Assembly (NCBI GenBank): GCA_963833835.1
Contig: CAWHZI010000004.1
Location: 248,001 to 312,000, forward strand
DNA length: 64,000 nt
Direction: 5' to 3'
Source: Bog-532 sp963833835
GTDB lineage: Bacteria > Actinomycetota > Actinomycetes > Streptosporangiales > Streptosporangiaceae
In this document: positions 48,789-56,660 of the stretch, piece by piece
Layout: the number at the start of each line of letters is the position of its first letter
Position numbering within the stretch: the first letter of the stretch is position 1
The notes under the pieces: generated by a model
What the model was told of the DNA's origin: nothing
Seen by the model: only the letters and a program-made list of their open reading frames with translations
Databases searched by the model: none
Position numbers and translations under genes: made by a program

Positions 48789-50330
48789 TTATTTCGTGAA
48801 GTAAGACGCGCCCCAGGTCGCCCCACCCTGGTAGCTGGACGGGAACGAGTTGAAGTCCTGGGTGGAGGGCCCGTAGATGGGGTCCTGAAGATCGATGGTC
48901 GGCTGCACCGGATCGTCGGCGTACCCGTCGACGGCCGGGTTGTGGCCGCCACCGCCGGTCCAGTAGATCGCGATCGAGACGGGGTGTCCCTCGTTGATCT
49001 CGCTCATGACCGTCTGGAAGGACGGCTTGCCGTTCGCGCTCGAAGCGAGATGACCGGTGATGGTCAGTGCCTGGTCTGGGTACCACGGCTGGTTGCAGGC
49101 GTCGCTGCTCCCGTCCTGGCAGCAGGTCGTCTGACCGAAGGCCCGGTTGACCAGTGAACACTGCGTCCAGGTGGCGGCGGAGTCGTAGTAGTGCGTGATG
49201 CTGACGGTGGTCGCCGACCAGCACCACTCGCTTTCCAGCTGATGCTGCTCGGCCAGGTGCAGGTAGTCCGTGTCTCCGACCCAGGCGTTGTTCGGCGCGA
49301 CCTGCCAGGTGTGCCAGATGTGGCCCTGGGCGTTGACCCCGAACACCTCGAGGCGCCCGTCCGCGTTGCGGGCCACGTCCAGGCTGACCAGGCTGTCGCT
49401 GTCGGAATACAGCTCAAGCCAGTGGCCGGCCCAGCCGCCATTCGGAGCGGTCTGCCACGTGTGCCAGATGTGGCCCTGCGCGTTGACCCCGAACACCTCG
49501 AGGCGCCCGTCCGCGTTGCGGGCCACGTCCAGGCTGACCAGGCTGTCGCTGTCGGAATACAGCTCAAGCCAGTGGCCGGCCCAGCCGCCATTCGGAGCGG
49601 TCTGCCACGTGTGCCAGATATGACCCTGCGCGTTGACCCCGAACACCTCGAGCCGCCCGTCCGCGTTCGCGGCGACCTTCAGCATCTTCAGGCTGTCGTT
49701 ATCGGTGTAGAGCTCGGCCCAGTGGCCGGCCCAGCCGCCATTCGGAGCGGTCTGCCAGGTGTGCCAGATGTGGCCCTGGGCGTTGACCCCGAACACCTCG
49801 AGGCGCCCGTCCGCGTTGCGGGCCACGTCCAGGCTGACCAGGCTGTCGCTGTCGGAATACAGCTCAAGCCAGTGGCCGGCCCAGCCGCCATTCGGAGCGG
49901 TCTGCCACGTGTGCCAGATATGACCCTGCGCGTTGACCCCGAACACCTCGAGCCGCCCGTCCGCGTTCGCGGCGACCTTCAGCATCTTCAGGCTGTCGTT
50001 ATCGGTGTAGAGCTCGGCCCAGTGGCCGGCCCAGCCGCCATTCGGAGCGGTCTGCCAGGTGTGCCAGATGTGGCCCTGGGCGTTGACCCCGAACACCTCG
50101 AGGCGCCCGTCCGCGTTGCGGGCCACGTCCAGGCTGACCAGGCTGTCGCTGTCGGAATACAGCTCAAGCCAGTGGCCGGCCCAGCCGCCATTCGGAGCGG
50201 TCTGCCACGTGTGCCAGATATGACCCTGCGCGTTGACCCCGAACACCTCGAGCCGCCCGTCCGCGTTCGCGGCGACCTTCAGCATCTTCAGGCTGTCGTT
50301 ATCGGTGTAGAGCTCGCTCCAGCCGGTCAT
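48789..50330 (-). CDS. Seven-repeat lectin-like propeller fused to a papain-like cysteine protease
   Basis: 513 residues from ATG 50330. Residues 1-345 are seven repeats of about 50 residues, each containing ADGRLEVFGVNAQGHIWHTW. Two types (ELYTDNDSLKML and ELYSDSDSLVSL) alternate A-B-A-B-A-B-B, as in PLL-like or tachylectin-like propellers. Residues about 350-513 are a C39/papain-like protease: catalytic Cys 370 in SEWCWSATT, His 463 in GGGGHNPAVDGY, and a following DPIYGPST. There is no signal peptide, and an upstream in-frame TGA rules out a longer N-terminus. The DNA repeats are nearly identical. It could be an exported effector or carbohydrate-targeted protease; unproven. Confidence 0.85.
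   Translation of the reverse strand: MTGWSELYTDNDSLKMLKVAANADGRLEVFGVNAQGHIWHTWQTAPNGGWAGHWLELYSDSDSLVSLDVARNADGRLEVFGVNAQGHIWHTWQTAPNGGWAGHWAELYTDNDSLKMLKVAANADGRLEVFGVNAQGHIWHTWQTAPNGGWAGHWLELYSDSDSLVSLDVARNADGRLEVFGVNAQGHIWHTWQTAPNGGWAGHWAELYTDNDSLKMLKVAANADGRLEVFGVNAQGHIWHTWQTAPNGGWAGHWLELYSDSDSLVSLDVARNADGRLEVFGVNAQGHIWHTWQTAPNGGWAGHWLELYSDSDSLVSLDVARNADGRLEVFGVNAQGHIWHTWQVAPNNAWVGDTDYLHLAEQHQLESEWCWSATTVSITHYYDSAATWTQCSLVNRAFGQTTCCQDGSSDACNQPWYPDQALTITGHLASSANGKPSFQTVMSEINEGHPVSIAIYWTGGGGHNPAVDGYADDPVQPTIDLQDPIYGPSTQDFNSFPSSYQGGATWGASYFTK
49290..50330. repeat. Tandem 150/300-bp coding repeats
   Basis: Seven 150-bp units encode the propeller. At the level of 300-bp double units, 49741-50040 and 50041-about 50317 are identical base for base as far as I compared them. 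Such identity indicates recent duplication or ongoing gene conversion, and makes copy number prone to change or to misassembly. Confidence 0.95.
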
Positions 50331-50499
50331 CTGCTGTTCCCAACTCCCGATGTCACCTCACCCGGCGAGCGAGGTCACCACTACGGAGGATGGCACGACC
50401 GTCCTGATACACACAGCCGCAGAAATAGACCCGCCCCGAGGAGCGAGGCCTCGCGGCCGTCTGCAGCCGGGCACACCGCCACCAGTTCGCCGGCCCCGG

Positions 50500-51851
50500 T
50501 CAGCTGGGGGCCATGTCCACGAAGCGGCTGTAGTGGCCCTGGAAGGCGACGGTGACCGTGGTGGTGGGCCCGTTACGGTGCTTGGCCACGATCAGGTCGG
50601 CCTCACCGGCCCGGGGCGATTCCCGCTCGTACACGTCCTCGCGGTGCAGCAGGATCACCACGTCGGCGTCCTGCTCGATGCTGCCCGACTCACGCAGGTC
50701 CGACAGCTGCGGCCTCTTGTCGGTGCGCTGCTCCGGACCTCGGTTGAGCTGGGACAACGCGATGACGGGCACTTCCAGCTCCTTGGCCAGCAGCTTCAGT
50801 GACCGGGACATCTCGGACACCTCCTGCTGGCGGTTCTCCACCCGCTTGGGCGAGGACATCAGCTGGAGGTAGTCGATGATGACCATCTTCAGGTCGTGCC
50901 GCTGCTTCACCGGCGGCACTTGGCCCGGATCTCCATCATCGACATGTTCGGTGAGTCGTCGATGAACAGCGGGGCGTCGGCGACCTCGCTCATCCGCCGG
51001 GCCAGCCGGGTCCAGTCGTCGTCGCTCATCTGGCCGGTCCGCATGGTGTGCAGCCCCACCCGGGCCTCGGCCGAAAGCAGCCGCATGGTGATCTCGTTGC
51101 GCCCCATCTCCAGGCTGAAGAACGCCGTGGTCAGCTGGGTCTTGATCGCCGCCGCGCGGGCGAAGTCGAGGGCCAGGGTCGACTTGCCCATGGCGGGCCG
51201 GGCCGCGATGACGACCATCTGACCGGGGTGCAGGCCGTTGGTGAGCGAGTCCAGATCGGCGAAGCCGGTCGGCACCCCGGTCATCCCGCCGCCACGGCTG
51301 CCGATGGCCTCGATCTCGTCCAGCGCGCCCGGCATGATGTCGGCCAGCGAGTGGTAGTCCTCGGTCGTCCGCTTGTCGGTGATCGCGTAGACCTCGGCCT
51401 GAGCCCGGTCGACCAGGTCGTCGGCGTCGGCGTCGCCGGCGTAACCGAACTGGACGATCCGGGTGCCGGCCTCGACCAGACGCCGCAGGACGGCCCGCTC
51501 TCGCACGATCCGCGCGTAGTAACCGGCGTTCGCGGCCGTCGGCACCGAGGCGATCAGCGTGTGCAGGTAGGGCGCGCCGCCCACCCGGCCGATCTCACCG
51601 CGCCGGGTCAGGTCGTTGGCCACGGTGATCGCGTCCGCGGGCTCACCCCGGGCGTACAGGTCCAGCACCACCTCGTGGATGACCTGGTGGGCGGGCCGGT
51701 AGTGGTCGTGCGGCCGGATGACCTCGATGACGTCGGAGATGGCATCCTTGGACAGCAGCATCCCGCCGAGCACACACTGCTCCGCGGCGACGTCGTGCGG
51801 CGGTGTCCGCTCGAACTCGCCGCCGCGGGGCGCGATCTCGGCGACACTCAC
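50500..51851 (-). CDS. dnaB: Replicative DNA helicase DnaB, frameshifted in this sequence
   Basis: The start is GTG 51851 with AGGAGG upstream (AEIAPRGGEFERTPPHDVAAE). The N-terminal primase-interacting domain and RecA-like domain with Walker A ARPAMGKST are normal. At 50907 the frame meets TGA right after MMEIRAKCRR. The rest (KQRHDLKMVIIDYLQLM, SQLNRGPEQRTDKRPQLSDL, HREDVYERE) continues one frame over to 50500. Inserting one base near 50909 restores a normal protein of about 450 residues. dnaB is essential, so a sequencing error is the leading explanation. No intein is present. Confidence 0.9.
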
Positions 51852-52385
51852 CCGGCTGCACCTCCTGGCTGTACGTCGCGCGCAACTCGCGCGAGGTGGT
51901 GATGGTTCCGTTCTAGCGGACGAGTACGACAGTTTGCCGGCCTTGGCTCCGGTACGCCAACTCATCGTGTGCACAGCCCTGTGGACAGTCTGTGAAGACA
52001 CGCCGGTAGCACTGTGCACAGCCTGGGGACCTTGCTGTGAAAACCGCTCCGCCGATGGCCCGGACAGGCTTCTGAGCTGCAATAACGCCACACACGCCCT
52101 GTGTGCGGAAAAAAGATTGGTCCCCAAGATCCATCCCCGGTGGCCGAAGTTATCCACAGGCCCGGCTGCTCCCTGCCGGTAACCCGCCGTAGACCAGTGA
52201 TTCCGCCGCCGTCACCGCCCGCACCGAAAAACGATATTTAATAAGCCTGGCGCGTGGGTCCCCGTCGTGCCTTCGATGCTCGTCCCCCGGCTGCGGCGCT
52301 CCCCACGCAACCGCGCCCCCAGAGTCCGGGAGAGATTAACGTGATCACGGCGTGTCCTGTCACCGGCCCCCGCTAGTATCCGAGC
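51852..52385. other. 534-bp region upstream of dnaB with DnaA-box-like sites
   Basis: No gene. TTATCCACA at 52150-52158 is a perfect DnaA-box consensus. CTGTGGACAG at 51979-51988 and the nearby TGTGCACAG copies are close variants. The region should also carry the dnaB promoter on the minus strand and that of the small gene at 52386 on the plus strand. Confidence 0.6.
52150..52158 (+). promoter_or_regulatory. DnaA box
   Basis: TTATCCACA, a perfect match to the DnaA consensus, about 300 bp upstream of the dnaB start. It may couple dnaB expression to DnaA; the cluster is too sparse to call an origin. Confidence 0.55.
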
Positions 52386-52574
52386 GTGTGTTCGATCGAG
52401 GGCGGGGCGATCGCCGGGGTCATCCGCGCAATTGACCAGCTGGCGGAGGACGCGGCAGGCTTGGCATCCGCTGAGCTGAACGCGCGGGTCGCCGCCATCT
52501 GGGCCATGCTGGCCGACCTCGACCCCGAAGTCGCCCGCCTCCAGGCCGCCTACGAACACCCCCGCCCCGAGTAG
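52386..52574 (+). CDS. Small helical protein, unknown function
   Basis: 62 residues from GTG 52386 (GTG 52388 is in another frame). Almost fully helical: AIDQLAEDAAGLASAEL and ARVAAIWAMLADLDPEVARLQ. This resembles short helical proteins or N-terminal fragments of 13E12-repeat/HNH proteins in actinomycetes, but no such domain follows. It could be a genuine small gene or a remnant. Confidence 0.5.
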   Translation: MCSIEGGAIAGVIRAIDQLAEDAAGLASAELNARVAAIWAMLADLDPEVARLQAAYEHPRPE

Positions 52575-52779
52575 CCGGGCATTCGTCGGCACGGCGCACT
52601 CGGGCCGGCGCCGCACCCCAGCCCCGATGGATCTGGGCTTAGCTGGAGCGCTCTCAGCAAAGCGGATTCCGCTCCACCTAAGACAAAGCCCACACCCTCG
52701 TGTGACGAGTGTGACGGGTGAGGCCCGGTGGGCGGGTCGCCTGGAGGCCGACGGGACTGGCGGGGGTGTCCCGGCCCTA

Positions 52780-52818
52780 CTGGAGCGTCTGCAGGGATTA
52801 TCCCTGCAGGTGCTCCAG
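52780..52818. repeat. Dispersed 39-bp palindromic repeat, copy 2
   Basis: CTGGAGC (52780-52786) and GCTCCAG (52812-52818) flank a perfect inner inverted repeat GCAGGGATTATCCCTGC (52791-52807). Same length and layout as the copy at 32116-32154. Confidence 0.7.
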
Positions 52819-52855
52819 TGAAAGCCGGACACCCCGGGCCCACTCCTCGCTTGGG

Positions 52856-53000
52856 GCGAGTGTGACCGGAGGGTCGAGGGGGCGGCCCTGGGTAACTTGC
52901 GCCAGCGGGCCAGGCGCAAGGGCTGAAGGGACAGCCCTAGCCTCGGTGCGAGCGTGACCGGAGGGGCGGAGGGGGCGCGGCCAGGGACCTTCCGGCGACG
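52856..53000. repeat. 92-bp-spaced imperfect direct repeats
   Basis: GCGAG-TGTGACCGGAGGG followed by GAGGGGGCGG starts at 52856, and the matching GCGAG-CGTGACCGGAGGG starts at 52948, exactly 92 bp on. A shorter relative with CGAGTGTGACGGG is near 52705. Confidence 0.65.
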
Positions 53001-53322
53001 GGGCCACGCGCCAGGGCAGGGGATGACTCGAGGCACCTTGCGGGGACGGGCCCACGTGCTTCGGCTTCTGGCCCAGCTCACGCGTGGGACCCCGGCCGAC
53101 GTCATCGCTCGGGTCGGTGGGACGTCCATTAAAAGGGGAAAGGGCCCCGTGTGACGGAAGTGATCTGCGGGGCTTAGCTGGCGGGAGGGGTGCCTGGGCG
53201 GCCGGGCCGGGAGGGATAGCCCGGCCGGGTCAGCACGGTGTCGGCCGCGGTCCTCGGTGGCCAGCTCGGGCTGTCCAGCTTCGAGGGCCGATGCGGCGGC
53301 GCGCCGGACTTGCGGGGAGACG

Positions 53323-53366
53323 AAACGGCCGCGCCGGGGGACGTGGATCCCGGGGCGCGGCCGTTT
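53323..53366 (-). terminator. Terminator of the rpsF-ssb-rpsR-rplI operon
   Basis: AAACGGCCGCGCC and GGCGCGGCCGTTT form a perfect 13-bp stem with an 18-nt loop, 20 bp past the rplI stop on the minus strand. Confidence 0.8.
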
Positions 53367-53385
53367 GGTGTGACCCGTGCCTTGG

Positions 53386-53847
53386 TCAGTCCGCGACGAC
53401 CTCGAGGTCGATGGTGGCGGTGACTTCGGGGTGCAGACGCACCCGGACCTGGTGGGTCCCGGCGGTCTTGATCGGGTCGGGAACCTCGATGCGACGGCGG
53501 TCGAGCTCGGGGCCGCCGGCCGCGCGGACCGCATCGGCGATGTCCGACGGGCCGACCGACCCGAACAGGCGGCCGTTGGTGCCCGCACGCCGGGGCAGGC
53601 GCACCCGGAGGCTCGCCAGCTCGCCGGCGGCCACCTTGGCGTCGTCCAGGCTGCGGATCTCCCGGACCGAACGGGCCCGGCGGATCAGGTCGACCTGCTT
53701 CTCCGCGCCCCGGGTCCACTGCATCGCGAAGCCGCGGGGGATGAGGTAGTTGCGCCCGTAACCCGAGGCCACGTCTACGACGTCGCCGGGGGCTCCGAGG
53801 CCGCCGACCTCCTGGGTGAGGATGAGCTTCATCGGTGTCCTGCTCAT
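53386..53847 (-). CDS. rplI: 50S ribosomal protein L9
   Basis: 153 residues. ATG 53847 (MSRTPMKLILTQEV) is preceded by GGAGG at 7 nt, so I prefer it to the internal ATG 53832. The L9 N-terminal RNA-binding domain shows GDVVDVASGYGRNYLIPRGFA; the C-terminal domain has GRLFGSVGPSDIADAV. Last gene of the rpsF-ssb-rpsR-rplI operon, 20 nt after rpsR. Confidence 0.98.
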   Translation of the reverse strand: MSRTPMKLILTQEVGGLGAPGDVVDVASGYGRNYLIPRGFAMQWTRGAEKQVDLIRRARSVREIRSLDDAKVAAGELASLRVRLPRRAGTNGRLFGSVGPSDIADAVRAAGGPELDRRRIEVPDPIKTAGTHQVRVRLHPEVTATIDLEVVAD

Positions 53848-53867
53848 ATCAATTCCTCCCCGCGGTC

Positions 53868-54104
53868 TCAGCGAGCCGTGCTCGTGTAGGGCAGCAGCGC
53901 CATCTCGCGGGCGTTCTTGATCGCCGTGGCGACGTCCCGCTGGTGCTGCGTGCAGTTACCGGTGACCCGCCGTGCGCGGATCTTGCCGCGGTCGGAAATG
54001 AACTTCCGCAGCAGACCGGTGTCCTTGTAATCCACGTAGGAGATCTTCTCCTGGCAGAAGACGCAGACCTTCTTCTTTGGCTTTCGAATGGGTGGCTTGG
54101 CCAT
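53868..54104 (-). CDS. rpsR: 30S ribosomal protein S18, zinc-binding (C+) form
   Basis: 78 residues from ATG 54104. CVFC plus the later NCTQHQRD supply metal-ligand Cys/His residues of the zinc-containing S18 type, usually the zinc-replete housekeeping copy in actinomycetes. DYKDTGLLRKFISDRGKI and RRVTGNC are invariant S18 sequence. A zinc-free paralog, common in this phylum, is not in the window. Confidence 0.98.
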   Translation of the reverse strand: MAKPPIRKPKKKVCVFCQEKISYVDYKDTGLLRKFISDRGKIRARRVTGNCTQHQRDVATAIKNAREMALLPYTSTAR

Positions 54105-54190
54105 CGTGGTGCTCCAGTTCAGAGCCCCGCCCCAGGCGGGGATGGTCGGTATGGGTAATGGTGTTGAACGTCCGGCCCCAGCGCGAACGG

Positions 54191-54748
54191 CTAGAACGGC
54201 GGCTCGTCGGAGAATCCGCCGGAATCCGAGCTGGCCCAAGGGTCAGCCTCGGCCCGGCCCCCGCCGCTGGAACCACCGGCTCCGTTGCCGCCACCGCTGT
54301 TGCCGCCACCGCTGTTGCCGCCGCCGCTGTAGCTCTGGCCGCTCTGGCCGCCCTGGCCGCCGCCGAATCCGCCTCCGGACCGGCTGACCTTGGCTACCTT
54401 CGCTGAGGCGTTACGGAGCGACGGGCCCACATCGTCGACTTCGACTTCGTAGACGGTGCGCTTCTCGCCTTCTTTGGTCTCATACGAGCGCTGCCGCAAC
54501 CGGCCGGAGACGATGACCCGCATGCCGCGCTGCAGGCTTTCGGCCACGTTCTCGGCCGCCTGCCGCCAGACGTTGCAGCTCAGGAAGAGGCTGTCGCCGT
54601 CCTTCCACTCGCCGGAGGCGTTGTCACGGAAACGCGGCGTCGAGGCCACGCGGAAGCGCGCGACCGGTTGCCCGGACGGCGTGAAACGAAGTTCGGGGTC
54701 GTCAACGAGGTTGCCCGAGATCGTGATCTGGGTGTCGCCTGCTGCCAT
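54191..54748 (-). CDS. ssb: Single-stranded DNA-binding protein
   Basis: 185 residues. The OB-fold covers residues 1-115 (ITISGNLVDDPELRFTPSG, FLSCNVWRQAAENVAESLQ). A Gly/Ser/Asn-rich linker follows, ending in the acidic tip DEPPF that binds partner proteins. It protects ssDNA at replication forks and recruits helicase and repair proteins. Between rpsF and rpsR in the classical operon, with GGGAGAG upstream of ATG 54748. Confidence 0.98.
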   Translation of the reverse strand: MAAGDTQITISGNLVDDPELRFTPSGQPVARFRVASTPRFRDNASGEWKDGDSLFLSCNVWRQAAENVAESLQRGMRVIVSGRLRQRSYETKEGEKRTVYEVEVDDVGPSLRNASAKVAKVSRSGGGFGGGQGGQSGQSYSGGGNSGGGNSGGGNGAGGSSGGGRAEADPWASSDSGGFSDEPPF

Positions 54749-54799
54749 CGGGCTCTCCCGGTTCTAACGTTTTCGTGCTGATTAGGTGGCTGTGCCCCG

Positions 54800-55090
54800 T
54801 CAGTGAATCTGCGGCCGCACGACCTTGGTGCGGAGCACGGCTTCGTTGAGGTTGAGCTGACGGTCCAGCTCCCGGACCGTGTCGGGCTCGGCGGCCAGGT
54901 CGACCACCGCGTAGATCCCCTCGGCCCGCTTGTCGATGTCGTAGGCGAGGCGGCGCCTCCCCCAGATGTCCAGCTTCTCTACGCGGCCCCCACCAGTGGG
55001 GACGACCTGGAGAAACTGCTCAAGGGACGGCTGTACGGCTCGCTCCTCGATGGTTGGGTCGAGGATGATCATCATCTCGTAGTTACGCAT
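54800..55090 (-). CDS. rpsF: 30S ribosomal protein S6
   Basis: 96 residues starting MRNYEMMIILDPTIEER; KLDIWGRRRLAYDI and IYAVVDL are S6 signatures. First gene of the operon; AAGGA at 7 nt and GGAGG slightly further upstream precede ATG 55090. S6 binds S18 in the platform of the small subunit, matching their co-encoding. Confidence 0.98.
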   Translation of the reverse strand: MRNYEMMIILDPTIEERAVQPSLEQFLQVVPTGGGRVEKLDIWGRRRLAYDIDKRAEGIYAVVDLAAEPDTVRELDRQLNLNEAVLRTKVVRPQIH

Positions 55091-55470
55091 GCGCGATCCT
55101 TGCCTCCTCTGGACTGCGCGGTCACGGTCTCTCCGTGACAGGAGGAGCTGGAGAACGGCGGCTCCGGTGGCCTTCCGTTAATCTCACAGCGCGGCCAGCA
55201 TACCGTGGGCCACCGACAATCCGGGCCGCATCGCGGCCGTACCAGGTCAGCAACCGGTCATAACCACTGCGGCGGCGCATCTCATCCGCAACCGCCGCAC
55301 CTTTCTGGGCCGCGAACCACCGCGCTCAGCGCCGCGAACCCGCGGCACTGGCCGCCGCCGCGTCCGCTGTGATCGTCCAGCCCGGGGGGTAGGGGTGATT
55401 CCGTGACCTGAGCGGGGAACAATCGGGATCAGCAGTTGTGCGGGGCAGTCCCGAATTGGAGGTAGCGGAC
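55091..55470. other. 380-bp divergent promoter region of rpsF
   Basis: Carries the promoters of the ribosomal operon (minus) and of the small membrane protein gene (plus). I could not assign a clear -10/-35 pair or leader structure. The in-frame codons upstream of 55471 are not protein-like. Confidence 0.5.
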
Positions 55471-55824
55471 GTGGCGGAGACCAGAACGCCCGGTGCGGAG
55501 CAGACCGAGGATCAAACCGGGGAGCAGCACCTGGCGCTCTTTCCGCCCGGCGGGGTCGGCACCAAGGCCGTGACCTCGGCCGCGATTGTGACGATCGTGC
55601 TCGGCCTGGTTTCGTTCGTGCTCGGCATGATCGTGCGCAACGTGCATGGGACCCCGTCGGCTCTGCACTTCATCGCCACGGTCACCGGCGGGCTCTCGAT
55701 CGTCATCGGGCTGTTCTTCCAGATGATCTCGGGCACCCGGAACGAGCGCATCGTCATCGTCACCGGGATGATCGCCGGGTTCGTCGGCGCCGCCCTCGGC
55801 CTGGCCGCGGGCGGGATCGGCTGA
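55471..55824 (+). CDS. Small membrane protein, function unknown
   Basis: 117 residues from GTG 55471, which has GGAGG at good spacing. A charged N-terminal 40 residues is followed by three hydrophobic segments (AAIVTIVLGLVSFVLGMIV, FIATVTGGLSIVIGLFFQMI, IVTGMIAGFVGAALGLAAGG). No motif is recognised. It is 29 bp before the endonuclease IV-like gene and probably cotranscribed. Confidence 0.75.
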   Translation: MAETRTPGAEQTEDQTGEQHLALFPPGGVGTKAVTSAAIVTIVLGLVSFVLGMIVRNVHGTPSALHFIATVTGGLSIVIGLFFQMISGTRNERIVIVTGMIAGFVGAALGLAAGGIG

Positions 55825-55853
55825 CTGACAGTACCGGCAGCTAGGCTCGGGGC

Positions 55854-56660
55854 ATGGTGCGTATTGGGGTGCACATCGACGAGCCCGACCCGCTCGGGCA
55901 GGCCACCGCGCGCGGCGCCGACGCGGTGCAGTTCTTTCTGGGGGACCCGCAGGGGTGGAAGGGGCCGGTGATCCCCGGCGACCCGGCCGAGCTCAAGGCG
56001 TCGTTCGCCGCGGCCGGGGTGGAGGCCTATATCCACGCGCCGTACGTCGTCAACGTGGCCACCACCAACAACCGGATCCGGATTCCGAGCCGGAAGATCC
56101 TGACCCAGCAACTGGAGGCGGCGGCGTCGATCGGGGCCAAGGGACTGATCGTGCACGGCGGCCACGTGACCGGCGACGTGGACCCGGCCGAGGGCTACGC
56201 CAACTGGCAGAAGGTAATGGAGCGGGTCGAGCGGCCCATCCCGCTGCTGATCGAGAACACCGCGGGCGGGACCCACGCGATGGCCCGGACGCTGGACGCC
56301 ATCGGCCGCCTGTGGGATGCGGTGACAGCCGGGATCTCCGGCCGCGAGGGCGATGGGCAGGTCGGGTTCTGCCTGGACACCTGCCACGCCAACTCGGCCG
56401 GCCTCGACCTGGCCGACGTGGTGGACAAGATCAAGGCCATCACCGGCCGGATCGACCTGGTGCACTGCAACAACTCGCGGGACCCGTTCGGCTCCAGCCG
56501 GGACCGGCACGCGAACCTGACCGCCGGCACCATTGACCCGGAATTGATTCTCGGGGTGGTGCGGGCGGCCGGGGCACCGGCCGTGTGCGAGACGCCGGAC
56601 ACCGACGGCAGCCTGGCCGGGGACGTGCGCTGGCTCAGAGAGCACCTGGCCGCGGGCTGA
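55854..56660 (+). CDS. Endonuclease IV-like (AP endonuclease 2 family) TIM-barrel protein
   Basis: 268 residues. MVRIGVHI, YIHAPYVVNVAT, LIVHGGHV, LLIENTAGG, VGFCLDTCHANSAG, LVHCNNSRDPFGSSRDRHANL and a late CETPD correspond to the metal-binding motifs of Nfo. It would cleave DNA at abasic sites, though sugar isomerases share the fold. It overlaps the converging GT87 gene by 26 bp at the 3' end. Confidence 0.88.
   Translation: MVRIGVHIDEPDPLGQATARGADAVQFFLGDPQGWKGPVIPGDPAELKASFAAAGVEAYIHAPYVVNVATTNNRIRIPSRKILTQQLEAAASIGAKGLIVHGGHVTGDVDPAEGYANWQKVMERVERPIPLLIENTAGGTHAMARTLDAIGRLWDAVTAGISGREGDGQVGFCLDTCHANSAGLDLADVVDKIKAITGRIDLVHCNNSRDPFGSSRDRHANLTAGTIDPELILGVVRAAGAPAVCETPDTDGSLAGDVRWLREHLAAG

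Larger units (their letters stand above)
52575..53322. other. Repeat-rich gene-free region between dnaB and rplI
   Basis: About 750 bp without a supportable gene; a long antisense frame exists but is low-complexity. It holds an inverted repeat at 52643-52676 (CTGGAGC/GCTCCA arms), the second 39-bp palindromic element (52780-52818), and three units with a small CTCG/CGAG hairpin followed by GTGAC near 52704, 52856 and 52948. It looks like a site of accumulated small repetitive elements within an otherwise conserved operon block. Confidence 0.65.

Noticed and set aside
50900..50920. Programmed -1 frameshift in dnaB
   Set aside because: No slippery heptamer or clear downstream structure at the site, and no known precedent for dnaB in this phylum; a sequencing error is simpler.
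50500..51851. Intein in dnaB
   Set aside because: The total length matches an intein-free DnaB and the helicase motifs are uninterrupted apart from the one-base break.
52212..53588. Long minus-strand frame between dnaB and rplI
   Set aside because: Low-complexity, runs through palindromic repeats and antisense to rplI; no ribosome binding site or family-like content.
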